NCBI GenBank assembly: GCA_965203795.1
Contig: OZ241915.1
Location: forward strand, 1,984,001 to 2,048,000
DNA from: CBDBBY01 sp965203795
GTDB lineage: Bacteria > Pseudomonadota > Alphaproteobacteria > Rhodobacterales > Rhodobacteraceae
DNA: 64,000 nt
Direction of reading: 5' to 3'
A program made the translations under genes and the position numbers. Below, one piece after another: positions 9,045 to 16,480 of this stretch. Each line of letters begins with the position of its first letter. Positions within the stretch are counted from its first letter, which is position 1. The notes under the pieces are model-generated. The model made no database searches, was not told where the DNA came from, and was given only the letters and a program-made list of their open reading frames with translations.

Positions 9045-10667
9045 TCACGGCGCCGTGTACAGTCCCTGGATCCCCGACGACCAGCCGCGCGCGCCGGCCT
9101 TGGCGGCGGCCAGCAGCGCCGCGGCGCGGCCCGCCGCCACCCTGCCGTCCAAGCGCTCCAGCGCGGCGTTGAGCTCGTCGAGCGCGCTGTCCGCCGACAC
9201 CGCCACCACATGGTCCGCCCCGAACGGCGGCGTGACCACGGCCTCGAGCGCGAAGGGCCGGTCCATGGCGACCTCCGCAGGGTCGCCCGGCAGGGGATGC
9301 AGGTAATGCACGCGCCCGCTCCCCGACAGGCTGAACACGGTGAGCCGCGGATGCTCCAGCCCCTCCACCCGCACCTTGATCCGGCTGCCGCGCCGGTGCA
9401 CGCCGTCGCCCGGGTCGATCCCCATCCGGAGGCCGTTGCGCGCGCTGAGCTCCTTGACGGCGGCCACCGCCGCCCACTTCCCTATCACGCCGGGCAGCGC
9501 CTCGAGGTCCACATCGTGCGCGGCCGCGTCCCCCATCCCGGTCACCACCTGCCGGGCGTCCGCGTCCCAGACGAGGTCCGCGGGCGCTCCGTCCGGAACG
9601 ACATGCGCGCCGGCCAGCGTCCCGCGCGCCGCGGCGAGGGTGCCGGGGTCGGCATGGAGCACTGCGAGCCGAACCGCCCTGGGACCGGCCTGGACCGCGG
9701 CGCCGGAAGGCGGGAGCGACAGATGCAGGACGATTTCGTCGGCCCGGCTGGACGGCTCCAGATTGGGCGTCTGCCGCGAATTGCTCTCCATGCGCACGTT
9801 CTCGCGCACGAAGCCCCACAATTCGCCTCGGCTCAGCGCGCCGTCCCCGTCGATATCCGCCTCGCCCCGCAACGCCCGCGCGAACATGTAGCTGAGCGCC
9901 CCGCGCATCTCGCCCCCGACCGCGATCTCGGGAACCTTCTGATGCTCCTGCGCCGCCGCGAGCATGCTCACATGGGCCAGCGGGCCGTGCCCTACTTCGC
10001 CTGTGTCAGCCGCCTCCTTCGGCAGGCCGAGCGCGAGCTCGTCGTCGGGCAGCGTGTACCGCGGCGCGGTCCGGTAGACGGGCGCAGGCGCGCGCGGGTC
10101 GACGAGGGAGCGCGTCAGCGTCCCCGAGTGGCACGCATCGGCGACGAAGACCACCCGCAGGCCCTTCGCGCCCGCGTCCAGGAGCCACGCGTTGATCTCG
10201 TCGTCCACAATCCGCTCGCGGGTCCCGGGACCTTCGGCGCGGAAGCCGCCCAGCAGCAGCGCCTCGTCGTGCCCGTCGCGCTCCGTTCCGGCTACGCGCT
10301 CGGGCTCCTGCCCGCCGTGCCCGGCATAGGCCAGCACCAGCGTGTCGCCGGGCGCGGCCCGCTCCAGGAGGCCATGCCATTCGGCCACGATGCGCGCCCG
10401 CGTCGCGTCCCCGTCGAGCAGGACCGTGAGATCGTCGACGCCGAGTCCCGCCAACGCCTCCCCGATGTCGCGCGCGTCGTTCACCGCCCCCGCAAGCTTC
10501 CCGATGTGCGCGTAGTCGTCGATGCCGACCACGAGCCCCCGCAGCGCCTGCGCCCCGGCGCCGGGCGCCGCGGCCAGGAGCCCGCACAGGATGCCGGCGG
10601 CCATCGCGGCGGCCGGCCCCTGCCGCGCGGCGCGCGAAACGCCGGGGAATCGCGCGAGGCGGCTCAT
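9045..10667 (-). CDS. Secreted caspase family (peptidase C14) protein with EF-hand loop
   Basis: A 540-aa protein. Signal peptide at about 1-40 (AAAMAAGILCGLLAAAPGAGAQ). The caspase fold starts at RGLVVGIDDYAH, with His117 (VLAYAGHGGQ) and Cys179 (VFVADACHSGT) intact. An EF-hand-like loop, DIDGDGALSRGE, follows, as in the first caspase of the cluster. The C-terminal third is beta-rich and similar in layout to DUF4384 (GSRIKVRVEGLEHPRLTVFSL). The start at 10667 is preferred because it leaves the signal peptide at the N-terminus and a 116 bp gap to the upstream OmpA-like gene. It shares architecture with the 3725-5266 gene, so the two probably arose by duplication. Partner and substrate are unknown. 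Confidence 0.88.
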   Translation of the reverse strand: MSRLARFPGVSRAARQGPAAAMAAGILCGLLAAAPGAGAQALRGLVVGIDDYAHIGKLAGAVNDARDIGEALAGLGVDDLTVLLDGDATRARIVAEWHGLLERAAPGDTLVLAYAGHGGQEPERVAGTERDGHDEALLLGGFRAEGPGTRERIVDDEINAWLLDAGAKGLRVVFVADACHSGTLTRSLVDPRAPAPVYRTAPRYTLPDDELALGLPKEAADTGEVGHGPLAHVSMLAAAQEHQKVPEIAVGGEMRGALSYMFARALRGEADIDGDGALSRGELWGFVRENVRMESNSRQTPNLEPSSRADEIVLHLSLPPSGAAVQAGPRAVRLAVLHADPGTLAAARGTLAGAHVVPDGAPADLVWDADARQVVTGMGDAAAHDVDLEALPGVIGKWAAVAAVKELSARNGLRMGIDPGDGVHRRGSRIKVRVEGLEHPRLTVFSLSGSGRVHYLHPLPGDPAEVAMDRPFALEAVVTPPFGADHVVAVSADSALDELNAALERLDGRVAAGRAAALLAAAKAGARGWSSGIQGLYTAP

Positions 10668-10783
10668 CGCCCGTCCTCCTTCCGGCAGTCGGGCGCGCCC
10701 GGTTCCGGGAGCTGGCCGGGTCCGGCGCAGGCCGACGCCCCGGGCATGCGGGGAGCGCCGGGCCGCGGCGCGGCGCGCGCCCG

Positions 10784-11728
10784 CTACCGGATCCACTCGA
10801 CCCGCCGGTTCATCCGCCAGACCGCCTCCCGCAGGTAGCTCTCCGGCTCGAACAGATCCAGCGGCTGGCTCTCGCCCATCGCTTTCACATCGATCGGCTG
10901 CGTGACGCCCCGCTCTCTCAGGAACAGGCGCACGGCCTCGCCCCGGCGCTCCGACAGCGCCTGGTTGTAGGCGTCGGTTCCGCGCTCGTCGGTATGGGCG
11001 GAGAGGGTGATCCGTTCGGGCGCCAGCCGGATCAGGCTCTTCGCCATCGCTTCGGCGTACAGGAGCCCCAGCGCGTCGAACTCCGCCGTATCGGCAATGA
11101 AGGTGATGGGCACCGCCTCAGCCTCGGGCTTGAAGCCGCGGATGGCGGGGGCGGCCAGCCCGTCCGGCTCGCCCGCCCGGTTCGTCAGGGCCGCAACGTA
11201 ATGTTCGGCGAGCATCCGGCTCTGTTCGGCAAGGCGGTAGATCCGTTCGATTTCGGGGTCGGACGGACGCTTCGGGGTCTCCCCCTCGTTGTTGATCGCC
11301 ACCAGCGACTCCTGGTACAGAACCGCCGCGCGGTCGTAGTCCCGCGCATCGTGGGCGACGTCGCCGAGCAGGGCGAGGATGCGCCAAGTCCCCGCGTAGG
11401 CGCGGCCCCGCTCCAGCAGGGCGCGTTGCGATGCGAGGCTTGCGCCGCCTGCCAGGCGTTCCTGCGCCACCCGCGCGTGCAGGTTCGACACCGCCCGCTT
11501 CGCCTGGTCCCGGTATGCGCCGGCGCAGGCGAACTCGCCGTGCACGGCCTCGTAGTGGCGCCGCGCGGCTTCGAGGTCGCGCGCCGCCAGCGCCTCCAGC
11601 AGCGGTTCCGCGGCTTCCCGGCAGCCCGCGCGGGCTTCCTGGAAGGCTCCGCCCGCCAACGGAACGGCCAGCGCCGCCGACGCCAGCAAGCGGCGGACCG
11701 GGCGCCCGAAGACGATGCCCGCGCTCAT
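10784..11728 (-). CDS. OmpA family periplasmic/outer-membrane protein
   Basis: A 314-aa protein with an N-terminal signal peptide (RRLLASAALAVPLAGGAFQEARAG) that may place a cysteine near the mature end. A helical, TPR-like region follows at about residues 35-185. The C-terminal domain is OmpA-like, with the peptidoglycan-binding motif LSAHTDERGTDAYNQALSERR followed by the RMNRRVEW end. It is the first gene of a minus-strand run ahead of the caspase genes, and a truncated repeat copy lies 95 bp upstream of its start. OmpA-like proteins beside caspases suggest that the complex is anchored to the cell wall; that link is inference. Confidence 0.85.
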   Translation of the reverse strand: MSAGIVFGRPVRRLLASAALAVPLAGGAFQEARAGCREAAEPLLEALAARDLEAARRHYEAVHGEFACAGAYRDQAKRAVSNLHARVAQERLAGGASLASQRALLERGRAYAGTWRILALLGDVAHDARDYDRAAVLYQESLVAINNEGETPKRPSDPEIERIYRLAEQSRMLAEHYVAALTNRAGEPDGLAAPAIRGFKPEAEAVPITFIADTAEFDALGLLYAEAMAKSLIRLAPERITLSAHTDERGTDAYNQALSERRGEAVRLFLRERGVTQPIDVKAMGESQPLDLFEPESYLREAVWRMNRRVEWIR

Positions 11729-11822
11729 TCGGAATCCCTCATCGCATCGCCCTCCTCGTTGCCGGATCCCTCCCCCGGACGGGCCGACGGGCGACCGGCG
11801 CGACACTCCGCCGTGAAGTGGC

Positions 11823-11865
11823 GTGCCTGATAGTTCTGCAAATTCCGCCGGGTATGTCCAGCCGG
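11823..11865. repeat. Interspersed repeat, truncated copy 3
   Basis: Only the first ~43 bp of the repeat are present (TAGTTCTGCAAATTCCGCC and GGGTATGTCCAGCCGG). The GC-rich hairpin part is missing. The copy lies upstream of the minus-strand OmpA-like gene in the same orientation as the other two copies. Confidence 0.7.
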
Positions 11866-12316
11866 TCGACCCGGATTTTCACTACCGGCTCCAATGCCAG
11901 CATCCCCTTCCCGCCTCGCAATGCCCAATGCTCAATGCGGGTCCAAAATCCGCAGGGCGGCGGCTGGACAAACCGGGATCGGCGAAGCCCGGCGGCAGGA
12001 AGCCTTCGGCCCCCTCGCCGGGCAGGAAGGAGGGGTCAAAAAAGGACGCCGATCACCCCCGATAGCGGATCAAAAAGCATGCCGATCAACACCTCGGTTC
12101 ATTTTCCGAAAATGGTTGCAGACCTGCACGAGGATTCGCTACCTATCCGACAGCGTCCTGCCAACGGCTTCGTGATGGAACATTTAACGTGGGTTCTCGC
12201 GACCCCGATCGAATTGCGGAATCACATGAATGGCGCAATCCGGTCGTTCGCGCCGGCCGAATTCCAGCGACCGCAGCGCCGCTGACGACAGCAACTCAGC
12301 ACCGGAGTGAGAAGAG
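11866..12316. other. Intergenic region, no recognised gene
   Basis: 450 bp. A 68-codon frame at 12079-12285 (+) starts MPINTSVHFPKMVADLHED, but it has no similarity I recognise and no clear ribosome-binding site. It may be a gene fragment. The last 16 bp supply GAGAAGAG, the ribosome-binding site of the next gene. Confidence 0.4.
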
Positions 12317-12922
12317 ATGAATGTCGCCACTTACGACAGTCTTCGAAGCGTATACGCGCCTCCAGGACCGTTGGCTGCCCAGAAAGTTATCGACCGGATC
12401 GACGACCACTTCGAACGCTTCATCGCCATGTCGCCGCTCTGCATCCTCAGCACGGCGAACGCGCAGGGGCAAGCCGACGCGTCTCCGCGTGGCGACGCGC
12501 CCGGATTCGTGCGGGTTCTGGACGAAAAAACGCTCATGCTTCCCGACCGGCCGGGCAACAATCAGGTCGATTCGTTCCAGAACATCGTCGAGAATCCCGG
12601 CGTCGGACTTCTGTTCTTTGTTCCCGGCATGAACGAGACCCTGCGGGTGAAGGGGAAGGCGGAGATCGTTACCGACAACGAGCTGCTTGAACCATCGAAA
12701 CGGGGCCGCCGGATACCCGTCTCGGGACTGAGGATCGCTGTCGGCGAGGCCTTCCTCCATTGCGGCCGCTCGTTGATCAGATCGCGGCTTTGGGATCCTC
12801 GAACACGGATCGACAGGAAGGATTATCCGACGTACGGCGAGGTGCTCGCCGACCAGATCGAAGACGCCGACGCGGAGGATATCGACAAAGGGGAGAAGGA
12901 GGCGAACCGGCTTCGGCTATAG
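12317..12922 (+). CDS. Pyridoxamine 5'-phosphate oxidase-like (PPOX-fold) FMN flavoprotein
   Basis: A 201-aa protein of the pyridoxamine-phosphate-oxidase-related split-barrel superfamily. The conserved core reads FIAMSPLCILSTANAQGQAD, SPRGDAPGFV, then LPDRPGNNQVDSFQNI and the closing strand VGLLFFVPGMNETLRVKG. This layout is that of the MSMEG_1061-type subgroup, usually about 200 aa and FMN- or F420-linked. A ribosome-binding site GAGAAGAG lies immediately upstream of the ATG. The reaction is probably flavin-dependent oxidation or reduction of a small molecule; the substrate cannot be told. No operon partners are visible. Confidence 0.85.
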   Translation: MNVATYDSLRSVYAPPGPLAAQKVIDRIDDHFERFIAMSPLCILSTANAQGQADASPRGDAPGFVRVLDEKTLMLPDRPGNNQVDSFQNIVENPGVGLLFFVPGMNETLRVKGKAEIVTDNELLEPSKRGRRIPVSGLRIAVGEAFLHCGRSLIRSRLWDPRTRIDRKDYPTYGEVLADQIEDADAEDIDKGEKEANRLRL

Positions 12923-13092
12923 GTCACCGCTTCCCGTCGGCTCCAGACTAAATCCGGCCAAGAGATGCTCGGCTGGATGCCTCGGGGTGGGTCTTGCCTC
13001 TGCCATTGGCCCCTTCCGTGTTGCTTACGGTTCATTCGTTTAACTTCTTGCTCTCCGGCAAACACAGGGCAGTTCAGACAGTCTTCGAGGAT

Positions 13093-13370
13093 CCGACTAC
13101 GGACACTACGGTTCACGCAAGCACTGACGAAGAAACCAAGAACAATGCCGCCGCCGTGTTGCGCGGGATCGGCCTTTCCGCATCCGCCGCCGTCTGCTTG
13201 ATGCTGTTGTGAACCGCTGCCGAGAATGTTTTGCCGTTCGACCCGTTGTACCGAACGAAGAGACGATCAAGGCAATGGACGCAGCCCGGCGCACGGCAAG
13301 CTCACAAGAAGCATTTCAACCCAGCCGGGTTCGCCTTGGCGCCTCCGACGCGCTTTTCCGTCCGAATCCA
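13093..13370 (+). pseudogene. Decayed RelB/DinJ-type antitoxin
   Basis: Reading DTTVHASTDEETKNNAAAVL then GIGLSASAAVCLMLL matches the ribbon-helix-helix N-terminus of the DinJ/RelB antitoxin family (in the family roughly DEETK..A..IL..MGL..S.A..L.L). An in-frame TGA interrupts it at about 13210. The family's ENVLPFDPL segment follows in the same frame, and a +1 shift is then needed to continue with NEETIKAMDAARR. No intact cognate RelE/YafQ toxin follows. Two disruptions make this a pseudogene. Confidence 0.6.
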
Positions 13371-13470
13371 TGAATACGTTGATGAACCTCGCCGACGTCG
13401 CCGCCGCTGAAGCACCTTCCTTGCTCTCCAAGGGCTTCCGCAGACATGCGGCAGCGTCACTCGGGATGCT

Positions 13471-13858
13471 TCAAGTTTCCGGTTCCGGCGGGCCTGACGG
13501 TGATTCCTCTTTCGAAGCGACCACTCGAGACATCCGTTCGATCGCCGGTTCCAACTCCAAAAGCCGGTTTTCGACGACGCCCCATATCGCTTCGTAATCG
13601 AGTCCAAGATACTGGCGGACCAACGCGTTACGAAATGTGGCAATGTTTTCCATGGCACATCGGGTTCGCCCGACTTGAGCGCATCGCTCAAGCGCTGCGT
13701 CGACTCCGCAAGTGCCTGCAGATTGTACACGATCGCATTTGCGCCATGCGAGAACGGAAAAATGCCTCCCTTCCTTCACTCGTATATGCCCGTATCAAGT
13801 CGATGCATTCACGGATGTGTGCAAGCAAAACGCGATCTTTCCCCTTCCCCGGTGTCAC
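13471..13858 (-). pseudogene. HepT-like HEPN RNase toxin, frameshifted at least twice
   Basis: The HepT sequence can be followed across three frames. It begins with GTG at 13858, overlapping the MntA stop by 4 nt: KDRVLLAHIRECIDLIRAYT. It shifts near 13750 into HGANAIVYNLQALAESTQRL and GEPDVPW. Near 13645 it shifts again into FRNALVRQYLGLDYEAIW and continues to a stop at 13471. The HEPN catalytic motif is normally R-N-x-L-V-H; here the His position reads Arg (RNALVR). The two shifts and the lost His argue that the toxin is inactive. The nucleotidyltransferase antitoxin next to it is intact. Confidence 0.75.
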
Positions 13859-14139
13859 AGTGGCTGCGCCTCCCGCAATACCCGGTCGCGCATCTCGGGA
13901 TGCAGCGCAAGTTCCGTGACCACATCCACCCGGCGGTTGAGCAGTTCCTGAACGTCCGTAAGCAAGGCCGCCAGGTCCAGCCCCGACTGCCCCGGACGGA
14001 GTGACACCAGCAGATCAACATCACTTGAATCGTCGGCATCGCCCCGAGCCATCGATCCGAACACCCGCACGTCCCGCATGCCGTGACGTTCGGCGAGCAC
14101 GAGAATCTCCTCGCGGTGAGCTTCAATTAGCGGATGCAT
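13855..14139 (-). CDS. mntA: MntA-type minimal nucleotidyltransferase antitoxin
   Basis: A 94-aa minimal nucleotidyltransferase. The active-site motif GSMARGDADDSSDVDLLV is complete (Gly28-Ser29 and Asp40/Asp42), as is the C-terminal strand RRVDVVTELAL. In the characterised MntA-HepT pair this enzyme AMPylates the HepT toxin near its active site and so neutralises it. Start at 14139 (MHPLIEAHREEILVLAERHG) matches the family N-terminus. It overlaps the downstream hepT remnant by 4 nt (GTGA). The toxin is broken, so this gene is an antitoxin without a functional cognate partner nearby. Confidence 0.85.
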   Translation of the reverse strand: MHPLIEAHREEILVLAERHGMRDVRVFGSMARGDADDSSDVDLLVSLRPGQSGLDLAALLTDVQELLNRRVDVVTELALHPEMRDRVLREAQPL

Positions 14140-14205
14140 GGCATCATCATATGCCTGCCGTCGGCCGGAAGCCAATGTCGGGGCCAGGCTTATTATTGCA
14201 TGCCT

Positions 14206-14460
14206 TGGCAGGCCGATCCGGCGACGCTGGGCCATCGGGTCGAAAAGATCCGCGGCCGCTTCGGACTCGAGCGGGTCGCGCTCGTCGGCGACCAGGGAAT
14301 GACCGCGGGCGCCCGGATCCGCGAGAAGCTGGCTCCGGCGGGCCTCGACCGGATCTCCGCGCTGAAACCGGTCGACATCCGGATGCTCGTGAAGGGGTCG
14401 GCGGCGGACGTCCCGGTTCCGAATTGCTCGCCAACCCTCGCCGAGGGCTGGAGCGCGTAG
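14206..14460 (+). mobile_element. IS1634-family transposase relic
   Basis: The translated stretch EKIRGRFGLERVALVGDQGM and its continuation ARIREKLAPAGLDRISALK align with the middle of the complete IS1634-type transposase at 57 kb (KLRDRFGLERVAFVGDRGMA). Neither the N-terminal nor the C-terminal parts are present. It lies between the MntA gene and rpsU. The remaining DNA 14461-14778 shows no gene that I can support. Confidence 0.7.
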
Positions 14461-14778
14461 CGCGTTCGAATTGCTGGGCGGCGATCCGGCGAAAATGTTC
14501 CCAGCCGCTGGCAGGTAGGAATCCACGAATCGCCTTGCCGCAAAGGGAAAACTGCAATTCAATCGCGTAAAGTTCAGGTTAATCGGTCCGGTGGCCGCGG
14601 TGCCAGCGCGTTGCGATGGTTTGCTCGCCGCAATTCCGAATCCTGACATTCTGCGCCGCCCGGGGAACGGTTCCTTCGTTGCGAGCGGATGGCGGCGTGG
14701 ACACCTACGGCGACGCCTGCTATAAGCCCGTTCTGCGTCAAAACGCTGGTCCAATCGTCGGAAAGGAAGTGGCATCGC

Positions 14779-14985
14779 ATGCAGGTCATGGTTCGGGACA
14801 ACAATGTCGATCAGGCTCTCAGGGTGCTGAAAAAAAAGCTCCAGCGCGAAGGGGTGTTCAGGGAAATGAAGCTCCGCCAGCAATACGAGAAGCCGTCCGA
14901 ACGCCGGGCGAGAGAGAAGGCCGAGGCAATCCGGCGTGCGAGAAAGCTCGCCCGTAAGCGCGCATTGCGCGAAAGGCAGCTCTGA
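14779..14985 (+). CDS. rpsU: 30S ribosomal protein S21
   Basis: A 68-aa basic protein starting MQVMVRDNNVDQALRVLKKK, the conserved start of bS21. It continues with QREGVFREMKLRQQYEKPSE and ends in the usual Arg/Lys-rich tail. An AAGGAAG ribosome-binding site sits about 8 bp before the ATG, which decides this start over the longer open frame. bS21 binds the 30S platform near the 3' end of 16S rRNA. It is followed by a good intrinsic terminator and so is transcribed alone. Confidence 0.97.
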   Translation: MQVMVRDNNVDQALRVLKKKLQREGVFREMKLRQQYEKPSERRAREKAEAIRRARKLARKRALRERQL

Positions 14986-14995
14986 ATTCACGCCT

Positions 14996-15018
14996 CGAAG
15001 CGGGTTCCGCTTCGTTTT
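14996..15018 (+). terminator. Rho-independent terminator after rpsU
   Basis: Perfect 8 bp stem CGAAGCGG / CCGCTTCG with loop GTT, followed by TTTT. It begins 10 bp after the rpsU stop codon. Confidence 0.85.
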
Positions 15019-15134
15019 CCCCTACATCGCTAATCCCCAGCGCGAGGCACTGAGCGTCGCCCGTGCGGCACTTCTTCTGAAGTGCGCGCGGAGTCGGCCG
15101 TGGCGGAGCGCCTCGCGGGGTGGCAGGCAACGCG

Positions 15135-15269
15135 TCAGGAGTTGAACACCGCAAGGAACAGAAGAACAAATATCGCGATCACGCACACCCAGACCGACAT
15201 CTTCACGAATCCCGCGAAGAGCTTCTCGTTGTAGGCGACGTCCATCGATCCGTGCTTGTAGTCCTCCAT
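15135..15269 (-). CDS. aa3-type cytochrome c oxidase subunit IV (mini-protein)
   Basis: A 44-aa protein: MEDYKHGSMDVAYNEKLFAG followed by one hydrophobic segment (VWVCVIAIFVLLFLAVF). This is the small subunit IV of alphaproteobacterial aa3-type cytochrome c oxidases, a single-helix inner-membrane protein seen in the Rhodobacter/Paracoccus enzymes. The start at 15269 is fixed by the conserved MEDYKHG N-terminus. The other oxidase genes are not in the window; this gene is commonly unlinked from them. Confidence 0.88.
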   Translation of the reverse strand: MEDYKHGSMDVAYNEKLFAGFVKMSVWVCVIAIFVLLFLAVFNS

Positions 15270-15427
15270 TTCCGGCACTCCTGCTTTGCGCGGCGTCTGT
15301 CCGCCGAATTCCCACATCGGCACCGCCATTGCAATGTTTCCGGTCCGCAAGCGTCAGTGCGCTATCCGGTCTCGCCATCGGCACTCCCGATCCCTCGGTG
15401 AACAAGCGCACCACCGGGTGCCGACAG

Positions 15428-16480
15428 TCAGCGGCGCACCGCCAACCAGCGCCAAGCCCCGTCTTCCCGGCCCCTGCGCCGCTCGGCAAGGCCGATGGCC
15501 CGCAGATGGTTGAGGTGGGCGACCGCCTCGCCAAGCGCAAGCCCGTACTCTCCGGTCCTGATTTCCCGTTTGTAAAGGAAGCGGAAGCACTCCGCCGCCG
15601 TGCGCGGCTCCGCAATCGCCTCGACGAGCTTTTCAAGAGCGTCGGCGTGGTTGGCCCGAAGCTGGGCCAGCCGAAGAGGGAGTCCGCGAAACGGAAGCTT
15701 GTGCCCCGACATTACAAGCTGATCATCCGTGGCGTGGCTCCTGAGACGCCCGCATGCGTCCAGCCAATCCTTCAAGGGGTCCGCGTCCGGCTCCGTGGCG
15801 TAGACGCCGATGTTCGGAGAAATGCCTGCAAGCACTTGATCGCCCGCAAATACCAGCGGCGCACTCCTGCACCATAAAGTCGCGTGCTCGGGCGCATGTC
15901 CACCGCCCGCTCGGACATCCCATTCCATCCCGCCCAGCGTCACCGAATCGCCTTCCTTGATTCTGGTGAAACCCAGCGGGATCGCGTGAACGCAATCGGC
16001 GAAATTGAACGGTCGGGAGGACGCCCTTGCCTCGTACTCGTCCCGGTCCATTCCCGCCGACCTGTAGAATTCAAGCACTTCGGGCGCGGGCGCATCCTGC
16101 ACGTCCAGCGTCAGCATGCGCGCCGTCAGCCATGCCGTGCGCGTTGTCCAGATCTCTGCGCCGTGCTCCTGTCTGAACCAGCCGGCCAGGCCGATGTGAT
16201 CCGGATGGTGGTGCGTCACGATAACGCGCCAAACGGGAACGCCCGCGAGCGGTCCGCCGAGGATCGACTTCCAATCTTCCCGCGTCGCGCGGGTGTTCAT
16301 CCCGGTATCGACCAGACTCCAGCCTTTCGACTCGCGCACAGCGTAAACGTTCACATGGTCGAGCCTGAGCGGAAGCGGCATGCGGAACCACAAAATCCCG
16401 TCCGCCAGTTCAACGGGGTCCGCGCCGCCGGGCGGTTGCGGGAACGGAAAGCTGAGCTGTTCCGAAGCCGAGGAATTCAC
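15428..16480 (-). CDS. MBL-fold metallo-hydrolase
   Basis: A 350-aa metallo-beta-lactamase-fold enzyme. The metal motif HHHPDH is at residues 90-95 (VTHHHPDHIGLAGW). Further ligands are expected in GGGHAPEH, FAGDQVL and SGHKLPF. A C-terminal winged-helix-like domain (EYGLALGEAVAHLNHLRAIG) is characteristic of the LACTB2/hydroxyacylglutathione-hydrolase-like branch. The start is a GTG at 16480 that overlaps the stop of the upstream acyl-CoA dehydrogenase by 4 nt (GTGA), so the pair is translationally coupled. This context suggests hydrolysis of a CoA thioester or lactone made in the same pathway; the substrate is inferred, not shown. Confidence 0.88.
   Translation of the reverse strand: MNSSASEQLSFPFPQPPGGADPVELADGILWFRMPLPLRLDHVNVYAVRESKGWSLVDTGMNTRATREDWKSILGGPLAGVPVWRVIVTHHHPDHIGLAGWFRQEHGAEIWTTRTAWLTARMLTLDVQDAPAPEVLEFYRSAGMDRDEYEARASSRPFNFADCVHAIPLGFTRIKEGDSVTLGGMEWDVRAGGGHAPEHATLWCRSAPLVFAGDQVLAGISPNIGVYATEPDADPLKDWLDACGRLRSHATDDQLVMSGHKLPFRGLPLRLAQLRANHADALEKLVEAIAEPRTAAECFRFLYKREIRTGEYGLALGEAVAHLNHLRAIGLAERRRGREDGAWRWLAVRR

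Noticed and set aside
14996..15018. A small RNA hairpin downstream of rpsU
   Set aside because: The stem with U-run directly after the stop codon is best explained as the rpsU terminator.
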